Shown: positions 52,575-62,003, numbered from the stretch's first letter. The stretch: DNA of 64,000 bases from Paenibacillus sophorae (GCF_018966525.1 NZ_CP076607.1:2480001-2544000), one strand, 5' to 3'. Translations and numbers: made by a program. The notes: generated by a model from the sequence alone, not told the origin.

Positions 52575-53651
52575 ATGAGAAGACGTATAGCCAGCCAGGT
52601 GTTCGGGGGCCTGATTCTAATTGGAATCGGCGTGCTGTTTTTGCTCCGGCAGTTGGGATATGCAGACATCGATATCGGTTACCTTTTCTCCAATTTCTGG
52701 CCGGTTGTGCTGATTATTATAGGCTGTCAGCGGCTGCTAGGGGGAGGCGGCAGAGGGTTTTCCTCCATAGGCTCGCTGTTTTTTCTAGCCCTGGGCGTGT
52801 ATTTTTTGGGACGGAATCTGGGATGGTTCGACCTTTCCGCTGGTGATTTCTTCACCATGCTCATTCCAGTCGCACTGATCGGGGGCGGACTCATGGTCAT
52901 CTTCAGACCGCACCGCTCCGGACCACCGGAACCGCCGCCTGCACCTCCGAAGTTTTATTCGGGGGACAAGTCAGGGGAGGACGCTGAACCGCCGCGGCCG
53001 CTGGAATCGACATTGGATGACGAATTTGAGCGGAAATTCGGCGGACCTAGGGAAGAGAGCGGCTCCATTGAAAGTTCTGCAGGAAAGTCCGGAGTGACCG
53101 ACTGGGACCGCGAGGCCGATTCACGCTGGAAGGAAAATAGGGATCGTCATGAACGCAGACGCCAGGAGCGGGAGGAACGCCACGAACGCAGAAATAGCGA
53201 GCGCTGGGAGCGGTATGAACGCAAGCACGGACATTTTGATGGACATGAATGGAGCCATAGCGAGGGGAAGGAAACGACGAACCGTTCCACTTTTATCGGT
53301 GATATCCACATGGGACGCGAACATTTTCAGCTCAAAAACACGAATGTCTCCCAATTTATCGGCGATACGGTGCTTGACCTGACCAACGCGCAAATCCCGT
53401 ACGGCGAGACGAAGATTAATCTATCCGCTTTTATCGGCGATCTCAAAATCTATATTCCGGACGACATGGATCTCGGCATTTCCGTCAACAGCAGCTCGTT
53501 CATAGGCGATATGGAAGTACTGGATCACTCGCGCAGCGGGTTTATGAGCTCCGTACAGTGCAAGACACCTTATTATAAGGAAGCCGGCAAAAAAATCCGT
53601 ATCAATGTCAGCGCTTTTATCGGAGATATCAAGGTTAAGACGGTGGGTTAG
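52575..53651 (+). CDS. liaF: LiaF-like cell-envelope stress regulator
   Basis: A 358-residue protein. The N-terminal ~115 residues have four short hydrophobic helices (DUF5668-like). A highly charged, Arg/Glu-rich linker follows (about 130-235). The C-terminal beta-helical domain contains repeated FIGD motifs (about residues 239, 261, 288, 315 and 351). In Bacillus LiaF holds the LiaS kinase inactive until lipid-II cycle stress. The linker is long for the family. ATG 52575 precedes liaS and liaR in tight order. Confidence 0.9.
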   Translation: MRRRIASQVFGGLILIGIGVLFLLRQLGYADIDIGYLFSNFWPVVLIIIGCQRLLGGGGRGFSSIGSLFFLALGVYFLGRNLGWFDLSAGDFFTMLIPVALIGGGLMVIFRPHRSGPPEPPPAPPKFYSGDKSGEDAEPPRPLESTLDDEFERKFGGPREESGSIESSAGKSGVTDWDREADSRWKENRDRHERRRQEREERHERRNSERWERYERKHGHFDGHEWSHSEGKETTNRSTFIGDIHMGREHFQLKNTNVSQFIGDTVLDLTNAQIPYGETKINLSAFIGDLKIYIPDDMDLGISVNSSSFIGDMEVLDHSRSGFMSSVQCKTPYYKEAGKKIRINVSAFIGDIKVKTVG

Positions 53652-53655
53652 GGCG

Positions 53656-54750
53656 ATGGGGACGATTTTTAAAAATACGAAATGGGTACTGCTGCTTTAT
53701 TTCCTGCTCTGTGGCAGTGTAACAGCCCTGCTGATGTACGCCGGAAGCTGCCTGGGCTATATCGAAGTCGAGGATTACAGAATGTGGGTGTATCTGTGCC
53801 TTGGCATCGTGCTGTTTACCGCCGTTATCGGCTATATGGCCGTGCAGCGCATCCAGCGGCGGATTGATCACCTGGATCTCAATATGCTGAAAGTAGCCAA
53901 AGGCAATCTTTCCGTTCGGATGCCGGGGAGCGACGATCCTTCTTTTGCAAGAGTTTATCATGAGTTCAATATTATGATGGATGCGGTCGAGAACAAAATG
54001 AAGCTGCTTCAGCGTCTGGGCGAGCAGGAGGTTGTTGAGAAAGAGAAGGCGGCGGAGAGCGCTGTGCTTGAGGAACGGCGGCGGATGGCCCGGGATTTGC
54101 ATGATACGGTCAGCCAGCAGCTGTTCGCCATCCACATGTCCGCCTCTTCGCTGCCGAAGGTGCTAGAGCGGAATGAAGAACAGGGACGGACGGTGATGGA
54201 CCAGCTGATCACCATGTCGCAGATGGCTCAGAAGCAGATGCGGGCGCTGATCGCCCAGCTTCGTCCGGTGGAGCTTGAAGGCAGGGACCTGTTCGAAGCG
54301 CTGGAGAAATGGTTCCCGGATTACTGCCGGCAGAATGGGCTGAAGGGCATAAAGGAGCTTGAACTGCAGGGCGAGCTGTCCGAGGCGATCGAGCATCAGC
54401 TGTTTCTGATTATCCAGGAAGCGATGGCGAACATAGTGAAGCACTCGGGAGCGCGACTGGTCAGCCTGTCTCTGCGCGAGGGACCGAGGCAGGTTGCGCT
54501 CAGCGTCAGCGATGACGGGCAGGGATTCGAACTCATGCATGGCAAACAGGGATCGTACGGCCTGACGACGATGCGGGAGCGCGCGGAGAAGCTCGGCGGC
54601 CAGGTTGAAATTATTAGCCGCAGGGGAGCGGGCACGACGATCCGTGTACATATTCCAAAGTTTGTTCAGGCGAACGGCAGAGAGATATCGGCTGCAAGCG
54701 GCGTGGCGGCAAGCAAAGAAGCAGGGGAAGAGGAGGCAAGCGGCGAATGA
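53656..54750 (+). CDS. liaS: Sensor histidine kinase LiaS
   Basis: A 364-residue NarL-type kinase with two membrane helices (about 10-35 and 45-65), a HAMP-like segment, and an HisKA_3 box containing phospho-acceptor His149 in ARDLHDTVSQQLF. The HATPase domain has GQGFELMHGKQGSYGLTTMR. It detects envelope stress together with LiaF and phosphorylates LiaR. ATG 53656 starts 4 nt after the liaF stop; its end overlaps liaR by 4 nt. Confidence 0.93.
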   Translation: MGTIFKNTKWVLLLYFLLCGSVTALLMYAGSCLGYIEVEDYRMWVYLCLGIVLFTAVIGYMAVQRIQRRIDHLDLNMLKVAKGNLSVRMPGSDDPSFARVYHEFNIMMDAVENKMKLLQRLGEQEVVEKEKAAESAVLEERRRMARDLHDTVSQQLFAIHMSASSLPKVLERNEEQGRTVMDQLITMSQMAQKQMRALIAQLRPVELEGRDLFEALEKWFPDYCRQNGLKGIKELELQGELSEAIEHQLFLIIQEAMANIVKHSGARLVSLSLREGPRQVALSVSDDGQGFELMHGKQGSYGLTTMRERAEKLGGQVEIISRRGAGTTIRVHIPKFVQANGREISAASGVAASKEAGEEEASGE

Positions 54751-55403
54751 GCGCGATCAAAGTACTGCTGGTTGATGACCATGATATGGTTCGTATGGGG
54801 CTCAAAACATATCTGATGCTGGAACCGACATTTGAGGTGGTATCCGAGGCGTCAAACGGACGGGAGGCGCTTGAACTGCTGCATTCCTGGGGCGAGGAAG
54901 GGCTGCCCGATCTGATCTTGATGGATCTGATGATGCCGGTGATGAACGGCGTGGAGACGACCCGTGCGGTGCTGTCCGAGTTTCCGGGGCTAAAGATCGT
55001 GATATTGACCAGCTTCCTTGAGGATGACCTTGTGGTGGACGCCATTGAGGCGGGTGCGGTCAGCTATGTTCTCAAGACCGTGTCGGCGGAAGAGCTGATT
55101 TACGCGCTGCAGGGGGCGTACCGCGGCATGCCGGTGATGACCGGCGATGTGTCGCAGGCATTGACGCGCGGCATCCGCCAACGCACGGTGCAGGATGATA
55201 CATCCGGGCTGACCGAGCGGGAAAGGGAGGTTCTGCTGCTGATTGCGGAAGGCAAGAGCAACAAGGATATCGGCGAGGAGCTGCATATCAGCATCAAGAC
55301 GGTTAAGACGCATGTCAGCAATCTGCTGATGAAATGCGAGCTGGAGGACCGCACGCAGCTCGCCATCTATGCGCACCGCAAGGGATGGGTTACACAGAGA
55401 TAG
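54747..55403 (+). CDS. liaR: Response regulator LiaR (NarL/FixJ family)
   Basis: A 218-residue regulator with a receiver domain (phospho-acceptor Asp60 in LILMDLMMP) and a C-terminal LuxR-type helix-turn-helix (LTEREREVLLLIAEGKSNKD). In Bacillus LiaR drives the stress-induced liaIH promoter and feedback on liaFSR. The start overlaps liaS in the ATGA-type manner. Confidence 0.94.
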   Translation: MSAIKVLLVDDHDMVRMGLKTYLMLEPTFEVVSEASNGREALELLHSWGEEGLPDLILMDLMMPVMNGVETTRAVLSEFPGLKIVILTSFLEDDLVVDAIEAGAVSYVLKTVSAEELIYALQGAYRGMPVMTGDVSQALTRGIRQRTVQDDTSGLTEREREVLLLIAEGKSNKDIGEELHISIKTVKTHVSNLLMKCELEDRTQLAIYAHRKGWVTQR

Positions 55404-55493
55404 GTCGTCTATCGCTATTTCCAGGCACATGACGGGCGCAATCTTAAACTCTATGATTCGAAGTTTTTATTTTCAAGAATAGGCTTGTCCAAT

Positions 55494-55536
55494 GAAGTCC
55501 GGCGTTTAAGCGAAAGGCGCGCCGGGCTTCTTTTTT
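55494..55536 (+). terminator. Terminator of the liaFSR operon
   Basis: GAAGTCCGGCG (55494-55504) pairs with CGCCGGGCTTC (55520-55530), with one G-T pair, then TTTTTT. Confidence 0.88.
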
Positions 55537-55671
55537 GTATATCTATCTCTTGAATGTTTTATCTTCGCTTAAATTGTTTTTAATGTCGGCTTAAGGTTTA
55601 AAGTACAAAATATACCCAAGAAAGCAAAATGACTCCTTGTCCGTGAGGGACAGGGCGCGGGAGGGTAAACA

Positions 55672-57318
55672 ATGGACGAGAACAAGCACAGATATAATGG
55701 CGATGGCAACGATCGCTTTGAGAAACAATCGCCGGATCAGGAGTGGAACAACGAAGGACAGTCTCCTGAATCGAATTCATCTTACTACTATTCGTACGGA
55801 CCTTTTAAATCCCTTAATCATAATGAGCAGAATACGGAAGGCGTAGAGCATTATAGCCGGAGGGAGCCGGAAAGGGTGGAAATCACTCCTCCCCAGCCGG
55901 TCAAGCCGGTCCCGTACAATTCGATCCGCCCCACGGGTTACGGCAGCGGGTATGGCGGAGGAGGGAACGGCGGCGGAAGCGGTTCGGACGGCGGGAACGG
56001 CTGGCAGTATAACCGGAAGCCGAAGAAACCGGTAAAAACTGCGGTCCTTTCCTTCCTTGCCGGTATGCTTGTGCTCTCCGGCTCCATGTTCATGGCTGAC
56101 CGGGGGAACTGGTTTACATCAGACCAGGCAGCAACGGCAACGGCGGCCTTAAGCTCACAGGGCAAGGCTGCCAACGAGAGCGCGACCGTTGCACCGACGA
56201 CTACGACAACCGGGCTTGTGACCGGAACACAAGGCGTCTCCAGTGTCGTAGACGAAGCGGGGCCGGCGGTCGTTAAAATCGAAACGCTCGTGAAATCGGC
56301 TCCCCGTGGAAGCCAAAGTAATCCGAACTCGAACGATCCGTTCTATCAGTTCTTCTTCGGTGACCAATTCGGCGGAAACTCTTCGGGACAGACCCAGCCG
56401 AACAATGGCAGCAGCGGTTCCGGTTCCGATTCGCAGCTGACACCTTACGGCATCGGCACCGGATTTGTTTACGATAAAGCCGGATATATTCTGACTAACC
56501 AGCACGTAATCGAGAATGCCGACGTCATACAGGTTACCGTCGACGGCAACTCCAAGCCGTATGAAGCGAAGTTGCTTGGATCCAGTGTGGATTTGGACCT
56601 TGCGGTGCTGAAAATCGAAGGGGACAACAACTTCCCGACCGTGCCGCTCGGCGACTCGGACGCCATCAAGGTAGGCTCGGAGGTCGTGGCAATCGGCAAC
56701 CCGCAGGGCTTTGACCACACGGTTACCGCAGGGGTGCTGAGCGCGAAAGACCGGAGCATTGACATCAATGAAGAACAAGGCAGCGGTACGCGCAATTATA
56801 CGGATCTGCTGCAGACAGACGCTTCCATCAACCCCGGCAACTCCGGCGGACCGCTGCTTAACTCAAGCGGCCAGGTAATCGGTATGAACGTTGCCGTCAG
56901 CACGGATTCGCAAGGTATTGGCTTCGCCATACCGGTCAATAAAATTAAAGAAGTTGTCGACAAGCTTGAAGCCAATCAAGCCATCCCCAAAGATCCGGTT
57001 CCATTTATCGGCGCTTCGCTGATGACGATTACCGATGAAGTGGCGAAGCAAATGGGCACTGACATCAAGGAGGGCTCCGTTGTAGCCGAGATTATTTACA
57101 AATCACCGGCTTACGTTGCCGACCTGCGTCCATACGATATTATTACCGGCGCTAACGGAACGAAATATGCGACCAGCCAGGAATTGATTGACTTCATCAA
57201 GACCAAAAAGGTCGGAGACAAAATTACACTCAATGTTGTCAGAGACGGCAAAACTTTGGATTTGCCGGTAACGATCGGCAACAAAAACGACTTCAATACA
57301 GCGCAGACCCAGCAGTAA
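55672..57318 (+). CDS. htrA: HtrA-type membrane-anchored serine protease with PDZ domain
   Basis: A 548-residue protease. A cytoplasmic Pro/Gly-rich N-terminal region (about 1-120) leads to one membrane helix (TAVLSFLAGMLVLSGSMFM), a linker and a trypsin-like domain with catalytic triad His278 (NQHVIENAD), Asp309 (VDLDLAVLKI) and Ser391 (NPGNSGGPLL). A PDZ domain (about 440-540) ends it. It degrades misfolded proteins at the membrane exterior. The cytoplasmic extension, including GGGNGGGSGSDGGNG, is longer than in many HtrA proteins. The CssRS-like genes directly downstream are the expected regulators. Confidence 0.92.
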   Translation: MDENKHRYNGDGNDRFEKQSPDQEWNNEGQSPESNSSYYYSYGPFKSLNHNEQNTEGVEHYSRREPERVEITPPQPVKPVPYNSIRPTGYGSGYGGGGNGGGSGSDGGNGWQYNRKPKKPVKTAVLSFLAGMLVLSGSMFMADRGNWFTSDQAATATAALSSQGKAANESATVAPTTTTTGLVTGTQGVSSVVDEAGPAVVKIETLVKSAPRGSQSNPNSNDPFYQFFFGDQFGGNSSGQTQPNNGSSGSGSDSQLTPYGIGTGFVYDKAGYILTNQHVIENADVIQVTVDGNSKPYEAKLLGSSVDLDLAVLKIEGDNNFPTVPLGDSDAIKVGSEVVAIGNPQGFDHTVTAGVLSAKDRSIDINEEQGSGTRNYTDLLQTDASINPGNSGGPLLNSSGQVIGMNVAVSTDSQGIGFAIPVNKIKEVVDKLEANQAIPKDPVPFIGASLMTITDEVAKQMGTDIKEGSVVAEIIYKSPAYVADLRPYDIITGANGTKYATSQELIDFIKTKKVGDKITLNVVRDGKTLDLPVTIGNKNDFNTAQTQQ

Positions 57319-57332
57319 TTATACGGTACACG

Positions 57333-57363
57333 AAAAGCGGGAGGGGCAGCCCTTCCGCTTTTG
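57333..57363 (+). terminator. Terminator after htrA
   Basis: AAAAGCGG (57333-57340) and CCGCTTTT (57355-57362) pair, with an inner AGGG/CCCT stem. Confidence 0.8.
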
Positions 57364-57433
57364 CCGTAGATGTGCGCGGCAAAGCATTCACTGTTACAAT
57401 AGAGATATAGAACATTAACAAAGGGGCGGCTTC

Positions 57434-58123
57434 ATGCGACCGAATATTTTAATTATTGACGATGACGAAAAAATCATTTCCATGCTGCGGAGAGGACTCG
57501 CTTTTGAGGGTTATGACGTAAAGACGGCGTCCAACGGAGCGGACGGCCTACGGGCCGTACTGAACAGCGATCCGGATGTCGTTGTTCTCGATGTCATGAT
57601 GCCTCAGGTGGATGGCTTTGAGGTGTGCCGGAGGCTTAGAGAGGGCGGCAGCACCGTTCCGGTACTGATGCTTACAGCCAAGGATGAGGTAGAGCACAGG
57701 GTCAAAGGCCTGGACCTCGGAGCGGATGATTATCTGGTAAAGCCGTTCGCGCTGGAAGAACTGCTGGCGCGGGTAAGAGCGCTGCTGCGGCGGGGGAGCG
57801 AACAAAGCGGAGGCAGCGAGCAGGCAGCCGTCTATGAGGACCTTGTGCTGGATGTCGATTCGCGGGAAGTGACGCGCGGCGGCAAACGGCTGGAACTGAC
57901 GGCAAAAGAATTTGAGCTGCTGCATTTGTTTATGCAGAATCCGAAGCGGGTGCTGTCCCGCGATCTGATTATGGACAAGATTTGGGGCTACGATTACAGC
58001 GGCGAATCCAATGTGCTGGAGGTTTATATTGCCATGCTGCGTCAAAAGACGGAGGAGCATGGCGGCAAACGACTCATTCAGACGATTCGGGGAGCCGGCT
58101 ACATCCTAAGAGGTGACAAATAA
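57434..58123 (+). CDS. OmpR-family response regulator (CssR-like)
   Basis: A 229-residue regulator: receiver domain with Asp53 in VVLDVMMPQVDG and Lys in DYLVKPFALEELLARVRA, then a winged-helix effector domain (LELTAKEFELLHLFMQNPKR). The neighbouring htrA and sensor kinase make a CssRS-type secretion-stress system plausible (inference), though other OmpR systems cannot be excluded. GGGGCGG precedes ATG 57434. Confidence 0.9.
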   Translation: MRPNILIIDDDEKIISMLRRGLAFEGYDVKTASNGADGLRAVLNSDPDVVVLDVMMPQVDGFEVCRRLREGGSTVPVLMLTAKDEVEHRVKGLDLGADDYLVKPFALEELLARVRALLRRGSEQSGGSEQAAVYEDLVLDVDSREVTRGGKRLELTAKEFELLHLFMQNPKRVLSRDLIMDKIWGYDYSGESNVLEVYIAMLRQKTEEHGGKRLIQTIRGAGYILRGDK

Positions 58124-58124
58124 G

Positions 58125-59546
58125 ATGTCAATCAAGCTGCGGCTGACCGCGTGGTATTCGGGGATATTAGCCGTCATGCTGCTGGCCTTTTCAGCATCCA
58201 TTTTCGTTTTTTTCTATATTAATACGTATGGGGATATAAAAGACAGGCTCCGGGATCAGGCGAAAGGCGAATCGCTGGACACTCTCTTCGATAACCGCCT
58301 GGATGCCCAGAATTTGTTCGGGCAAATGTACTTTTACGACAGCGGAAAGTTTATTCAGAGCTTGAATTTGACGCATATTGATCTGCGTTTCGATATTCCG
58401 GCGCAGCAGAACCTCAAAGATGAAGAGTTTAAAGATGCCTATTACAAAGGCTACCATTTTTTGGTTTATCAAAAGGCGGTCAATATTGAGGGCTACAATA
58501 ACAATCCGGCGGCCGTTCTGCAAATGGCTGCATATACCGGAGAACAGGACAAGCTGCTTGATCGGCTGAAGACAATCCTGATCACTGGCTCATTTGCCAC
58601 GTTGATCGCCGCCTTTACCTTTGGCCTGTTTCTGGCCCGCAAGGCGATGAGCCCGATTGGCAAGGTGATCGAAGCGGCCGAAGGCATTCAGACCGGCAAT
58701 GACCTCAGCGTACGGATCGAATACGACGGGCCGCCCGATGAAATTGGAAGACTGATCCGGACGGTGAACAGTATGCTAGGCCGGATGGAAGGGTTTTACA
58801 AGAATCTTGAGGATTCGTATGCGGCCCAGCGCCGTTTCGTGTCGGATGCTTCGCATGAGCTTCGCACGCCGCTGACGACCATTCGCGGCAACATCGAGCT
58901 GCTCCAAAAGGTATGGGAACTCGAGCCTGGTGAAAATCCGTCACTGGATGAAGCGGCGATTCGGCAAATGTCGGTGGAATCGGTGCATGATATCGCGGAC
59001 GAGGCGAAGCGCATGAGCCGGCTGGTCGCCGATATGCTGTCATTGGCCAGAGCCGATACGGGCCGCACCTTCGAGAAGGAGCCGATAGCGCTTGAGCCGA
59101 TGATGAATGAGGTGGCCCGCCGGGCCGTCTTTCTCCCCCGGGAAGCGGAGTGGATTACGGGGGATCTTTCGATCCTCAATGGCAAATATGTGCTGGGCAA
59201 CAAGGATTATTTGCAGCAGATGCTGTTCATTTTCATTGACAATGCCTTCAAATATACGCCGTCCGGAGAAGTGACGTTCGACGCGGTTGTTTATCAGCAC
59301 CAGGTTGGCATCCGGGTTAAGGATACCGGCATCGGTATGGAAAAAGACGAGGTGCCGCATATTTTCGACCGGTTCTATCGGGCGGATGAATCCCGCGGCA
59401 TTACCGAAGGCATCGGACTCGGATTATCCATAGCCAAATGGATCATTGATGAGCACGGTGGATCGGTCGAGGTGGTTACCCGGCAGGGCGAGGGCACAAC
59501 GTTCGTGATTTGGCTGCCCCTGCTCTTTGCCGCTCCGCTTGAATAG
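58125..59546 (+). CDS. Membrane sensor histidine kinase (CssS-like)
   Basis: This protein of about 473 residues has an N-terminal membrane helix (about 12-32), an extracytoplasmic sensor region of ~120 residues, a second helix (TGSFATLIAAFTFGLFLA), HAMP, an HisKA box with His244 in VSDASHELRTPLTTIRGN, and a HATPase domain (IGLGLSIAKWIIDEHGGSVE). It partners the response regulator just upstream. ATG 58125 follows GAGGTG; a GTG at 58113 overlaps the regulator gene by 11 nt. Confidence 0.9.
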   Translation: MSIKLRLTAWYSGILAVMLLAFSASIFVFFYINTYGDIKDRLRDQAKGESLDTLFDNRLDAQNLFGQMYFYDSGKFIQSLNLTHIDLRFDIPAQQNLKDEEFKDAYYKGYHFLVYQKAVNIEGYNNNPAAVLQMAAYTGEQDKLLDRLKTILITGSFATLIAAFTFGLFLARKAMSPIGKVIEAAEGIQTGNDLSVRIEYDGPPDEIGRLIRTVNSMLGRMEGFYKNLEDSYAAQRRFVSDASHELRTPLTTIRGNIELLQKVWELEPGENPSLDEAAIRQMSVESVHDIADEAKRMSRLVADMLSLARADTGRTFEKEPIALEPMMNEVARRAVFLPREAEWITGDLSILNGKYVLGNKDYLQQMLFIFIDNAFKYTPSGEVTFDAVVYQHQVGIRVKDTGIGMEKDEVPHIFDRFYRADESRGITEGIGLGLSIAKWIIDEHGGSVEVVTRQGEGTTFVIWLPLLFAAPLE

Positions 59547-59576
59547 GATATAATGTTGCAGAAGGTTGGTGAAGCA

Positions 59577-60542
59577 ATGGAAGTTATCAAAATTTCTCCC
59601 CGGGGATACTGCTACGGTGTGGTTGATGCCATGGTCATGGCGCGCCAGGCCGCTAAAAATCTCGATCTTCCCCGGCCGATCTATATACTGGGTATGATTG
59701 TCCATAACAGCCACGTTACTCAATCGTTCGAGGATGAGGGTATTATCACGCTGGACGGCAGCAGCCGCCTGGATATATTGGACAAGATTGACAGCGGCAC
59801 CGTCATCTTTACCGCGCACGGCGTTTCGCCAGAGGTGCGCAGGAGAGCTCGTGAGAAAGGGCTGACGACCGTCGACGCCACCTGTCCGGATGTAACCAAG
59901 ACGTATGATCTCATCCACGAAAAAGTCTCGGAAGGCTGCGAAATCATCTACATCGGCAAGAAAGGCCATCCTGAGCCGGAAGGTGCCATGGGTATCGCTC
60001 CCGGGCATGTGCATCTGATCGAAAAGGAAGAGGAGATATCCTCCCTTGCCTTGCCGGCTGACTCCCGGATTGTCATTACAAACCAGACAACGATGAGTCA
60101 ATGGGACATCAAACATATAATGAAAAAGCTTCTGGAGACCTTCCCCGGCGCTGAAGTGCATAATGAGATCTGCCTGGCCACACAGGTGCGGCAGGAAGCC
60201 GTCGCGGAGCAAGCCGGTCAGGCCGATCTCGTCATTGTCGTCGGCGACCCGCGCAGCAACAACTCCAACCGGCTGGCCCAGGTGTCCGAGGAGATTGCCG
60301 GTGTTCCGGCACACCGTATCGCCGACGTATCGGAGCTGAAGCTTGAATGGCTGAAGGGCGTCTCGAAAGTGGCTGTCACTTCAGGCGCGTCAACGCCAAC
60401 GCCGCTAACGAAGGAAGTCATAGCGTATCTAGAGCAGTATGATCCGGCAGATCCTGGTACATGGGAGATCAAGCGCACGGTCAACATGGCGAAGCTGCTG
60501 CCTCCGGTCAAAGCCAAAGCAGGTCAGTCATCCCAATCATAA
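59577..60542 (+). CDS. ispH: 4-hydroxy-3-methylbut-2-enyl diphosphate reductase
   Basis: A 321-residue iron-sulfur enzyme, the last step of the MEP isoprenoid pathway. The three cluster-binding cysteines are Cys12 (GYCYGVVDA), Cys103 (DATCPDVT) and Cys199 (EICLATQVRQ). NNSNRLAQVSEE and TSGASTPTPLTKEVI are further hallmarks. ATG 59577 is chosen since GGTTGGTG lies upstream; an in-frame ATG 59553 is unlikely. A hairpin follows. Confidence 0.95.
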   Translation: MEVIKISPRGYCYGVVDAMVMARQAAKNLDLPRPIYILGMIVHNSHVTQSFEDEGIITLDGSSRLDILDKIDSGTVIFTAHGVSPEVRRRAREKGLTTVDATCPDVTKTYDLIHEKVSEGCEIIYIGKKGHPEPEGAMGIAPGHVHLIEKEEEISSLALPADSRIVITNQTTMSQWDIKHIMKKLLETFPGAEVHNEICLATQVRQEAVAEQAGQADLVIVVGDPRSNNSNRLAQVSEEIAGVPAHRIADVSELKLEWLKGVSKVAVTSGASTPTPLTKEVIAYLEQYDPADPGTWEIKRTVNMAKLLPPVKAKAGQSSQS

Positions 60543-60562
60543 AATTACCCGAGTTTTCAGTT

Positions 60563-60598
60563 TAAGCGCCCTATGCCCTTGGGGGCTTAGGGCGCTTA
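60563..60598 (+). terminator. Hairpin after ispH
   Basis: TAAGCGCCCTA (60563-60573) pairs with TAGGGCGCTTA with one base offset in the loop. The T run is weak, so termination may be partial. Confidence 0.55.
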
Positions 60599-60633
60599 CC
60601 ATTCACATTCGAATATTTATTTTGCAGAAGGGG

Positions 60634-60662
60634 TTGACGGGAATCAGATTATCGCATAGAAT
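60634..60662 (+). promoter_or_regulatory. Predicted sigma-A promoter of the DAHP synthase gene
   Basis: TTGACG (60634-60639) and TAGAAT (60657-60662) are separated by 17 bp, about 105 bp upstream of the start codon. Confidence 0.7.
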
Positions 60663-60767
60663 TACTTTAGTGATTAAAAGCATGAAAGCTTAAAAGCGTC
60701 GTAGTAAAATAGTGATCTGCAAACAATCAAACATTAAACCATACAGGATTGGAAAGGAAGGAATCAG

Positions 60768-61811
60768 ATGATCGTTATTACATCGAATCAAACTCCGGAG
60801 GACCAAATCAACGATATTATCGCAGTGATCGAGAAGGAGGGCCTGCAAGTGCATCTGTCCAAAGGCTCGGACCGTACGGTCATCGGTCTGGTGGGCAGCG
60901 TGAGCCCTAAGCTTGCGGAGCACCTTCGCCAAATGAAGGGTGTAGAGAATGTGGTCAAAATCTCTAAATCCTACAAGCTGGCGAGCAGAGACTTTCATCC
61001 GGACGACACGATCATCGAGGTTAAAGGAGTCAAGATCGGCGGAGAGCATCTGGCTATCATGGGCGGCCCGTGCGCAGTGGAATCGCCCGAGCAGATCGAC
61101 GAAATCGCAAGACTGGTAAAAGCGGCGGGAGCGCAGGTTCTTCGCGGCGGAGCATTCAAACCACGCACCGGTCCTTACAGCTTCCAAGGAATCGGCGTGG
61201 AAGGTCTGAAGATGATGGCGGATGCGGGAGAGCGTCACGGCCTGTTGACCATCACCGAGGTCATGACGCCGGAGTATGTTGACGTGTGCGCGGAATACGC
61301 CGACATTCTCCAAGTGGGCACGCGGAATATGCAGAACTTTGATCTGCTGCGCGCGCTTGGAACATGCGGCCGTCCAGTGCTGCTGAAACGCGGTTTCAGC
61401 GCGACATACGACGAACTGCTGAATGCTGCCGAGTACATCCTGGCCGGCGGCAACCGGGATGTTATGCTCTGCGAGCGCGGTATCCGCACCTTCGAGACCT
61501 ATACCCGTAATACACTGGATCTGTCGGCCATTCCGGTGCTACAGGGCCTCAGCCACCTTCCTGTCATTTCCGACCCGAGCCACGGAACGGGGCGCCGCGA
61601 ACTGGTAGAGCCTATGGCTAAGGCGTCCGTTGCCGCAGGAGCAAACGGCCTGATTATCGAAATGCATACCGATCCGGACAACTCCATGACGGGAGACGGT
61701 GTTCAGTCCCTGTTCCCGGATCAGTTCAGCAATCTGCTGCAGGATCTGGAGAAGCTGGCACCGCTAGTAGGTAAGAAGTTCTCCACTCAGGAAGCGATTT
61801 CCATTAAATAA
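60768..61811 (+). CDS. aroF: 3-deoxy-7-phosphoheptulonate synthase with N-terminal regulatory domain
   Basis: A 347-residue type I-beta DAHP synthase, the first step of the shikimate pathway (PEP plus erythrose-4-phosphate). An N-terminal ferredoxin-like domain (about 1-70, VITSNQTPEDQINDIIAVIE) resembles the Thermotoga-type feedback domain. The catalytic barrel shows IMGGPCAVESPEQI, GAFKPRTGPYSFQG, GTRNMQNFDLLRALG and the metal-ligand DPSHGTGRRELV. No chorismate mutase domain is fused, unlike the Bacillus subtilis AroA enzyme. GGAAAGGAAGG precedes ATG 60768. Confidence 0.95.
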   Translation: MIVITSNQTPEDQINDIIAVIEKEGLQVHLSKGSDRTVIGLVGSVSPKLAEHLRQMKGVENVVKISKSYKLASRDFHPDDTIIEVKGVKIGGEHLAIMGGPCAVESPEQIDEIARLVKAAGAQVLRGGAFKPRTGPYSFQGIGVEGLKMMADAGERHGLLTITEVMTPEYVDVCAEYADILQVGTRNMQNFDLLRALGTCGRPVLLKRGFSATYDELLNAAEYILAGGNRDVMLCERGIRTFETYTRNTLDLSAIPVLQGLSHLPVISDPSHGTGRRELVEPMAKASVAAGANGLIIEMHTDPDNSMTGDGVQSLFPDQFSNLLQDLEKLAPLVGKKFSTQEAISIK

Positions 61812-61826
61812 ACGATTCTTATGCAG

Positions 61827-61873
61827 ACAGCCTTTTTTCCAGCTTTAACTAGCGGAAGAGAGGCTGTTTGTTT
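61827..61873 (+). terminator. Terminator after the DAHP synthase gene
   Basis: ACAGCCT (61827-61833) pairs with AGGCTGT (61861-61867), with inner TTCC/GGAA pairing, then TTGTTTTG. Confidence 0.7.
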
Positions 61874-61929
61874 TGCTTTCAGAGCAGAAATCGTCGCTTA
61901 TGCGCCCGGTTTAAAATAATTCACCAAAG

Positions 61930-61946
61930 CGTAAGAATATCTTACA
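61930..61946 (+). promoter_or_regulatory. GlnR/TnrA-like operator upstream of glnA
   Basis: The 17-mer CGTAAGAATATCTTACA matches the GlnR/TnrA consensus TGTNA-N7-TNACA at all but the first base. It sits about 30 bp upstream of the glnA -35, as for an activator or upstream repressor site. Confidence 0.6.
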
Positions 61947-61960
61947 TTGGCATAAAAAAT

Positions 61961-61989
61961 ACCTTACATAAGCATTGACGATGTAAGGT
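61961..61989 (+). promoter_or_regulatory. Perfect inverted repeat overlapping the glnA -35
   Basis: ACCTTACAT (61961-61969) and ATGTAAGGT (61981-61989) are nine-base inverted arms, 11 nt apart, spanning the -35 TTGACG. A bound regulator would block RNA polymerase. The half-site orientation is outward compared with the GlnR consensus, so the binder is uncertain. Confidence 0.6.
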
Positions 61990-62003
61990 TTGAGTTTTAT
62001 AAT
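61975..62003 (+). promoter_or_regulatory. Sigma-A promoter of glnA
   Basis: TTGACG (61975-61980) and TATAAT (61998-62003) are 17 bp apart, nearly consensus, about 75 bp before the start codon. Confidence 0.85.
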
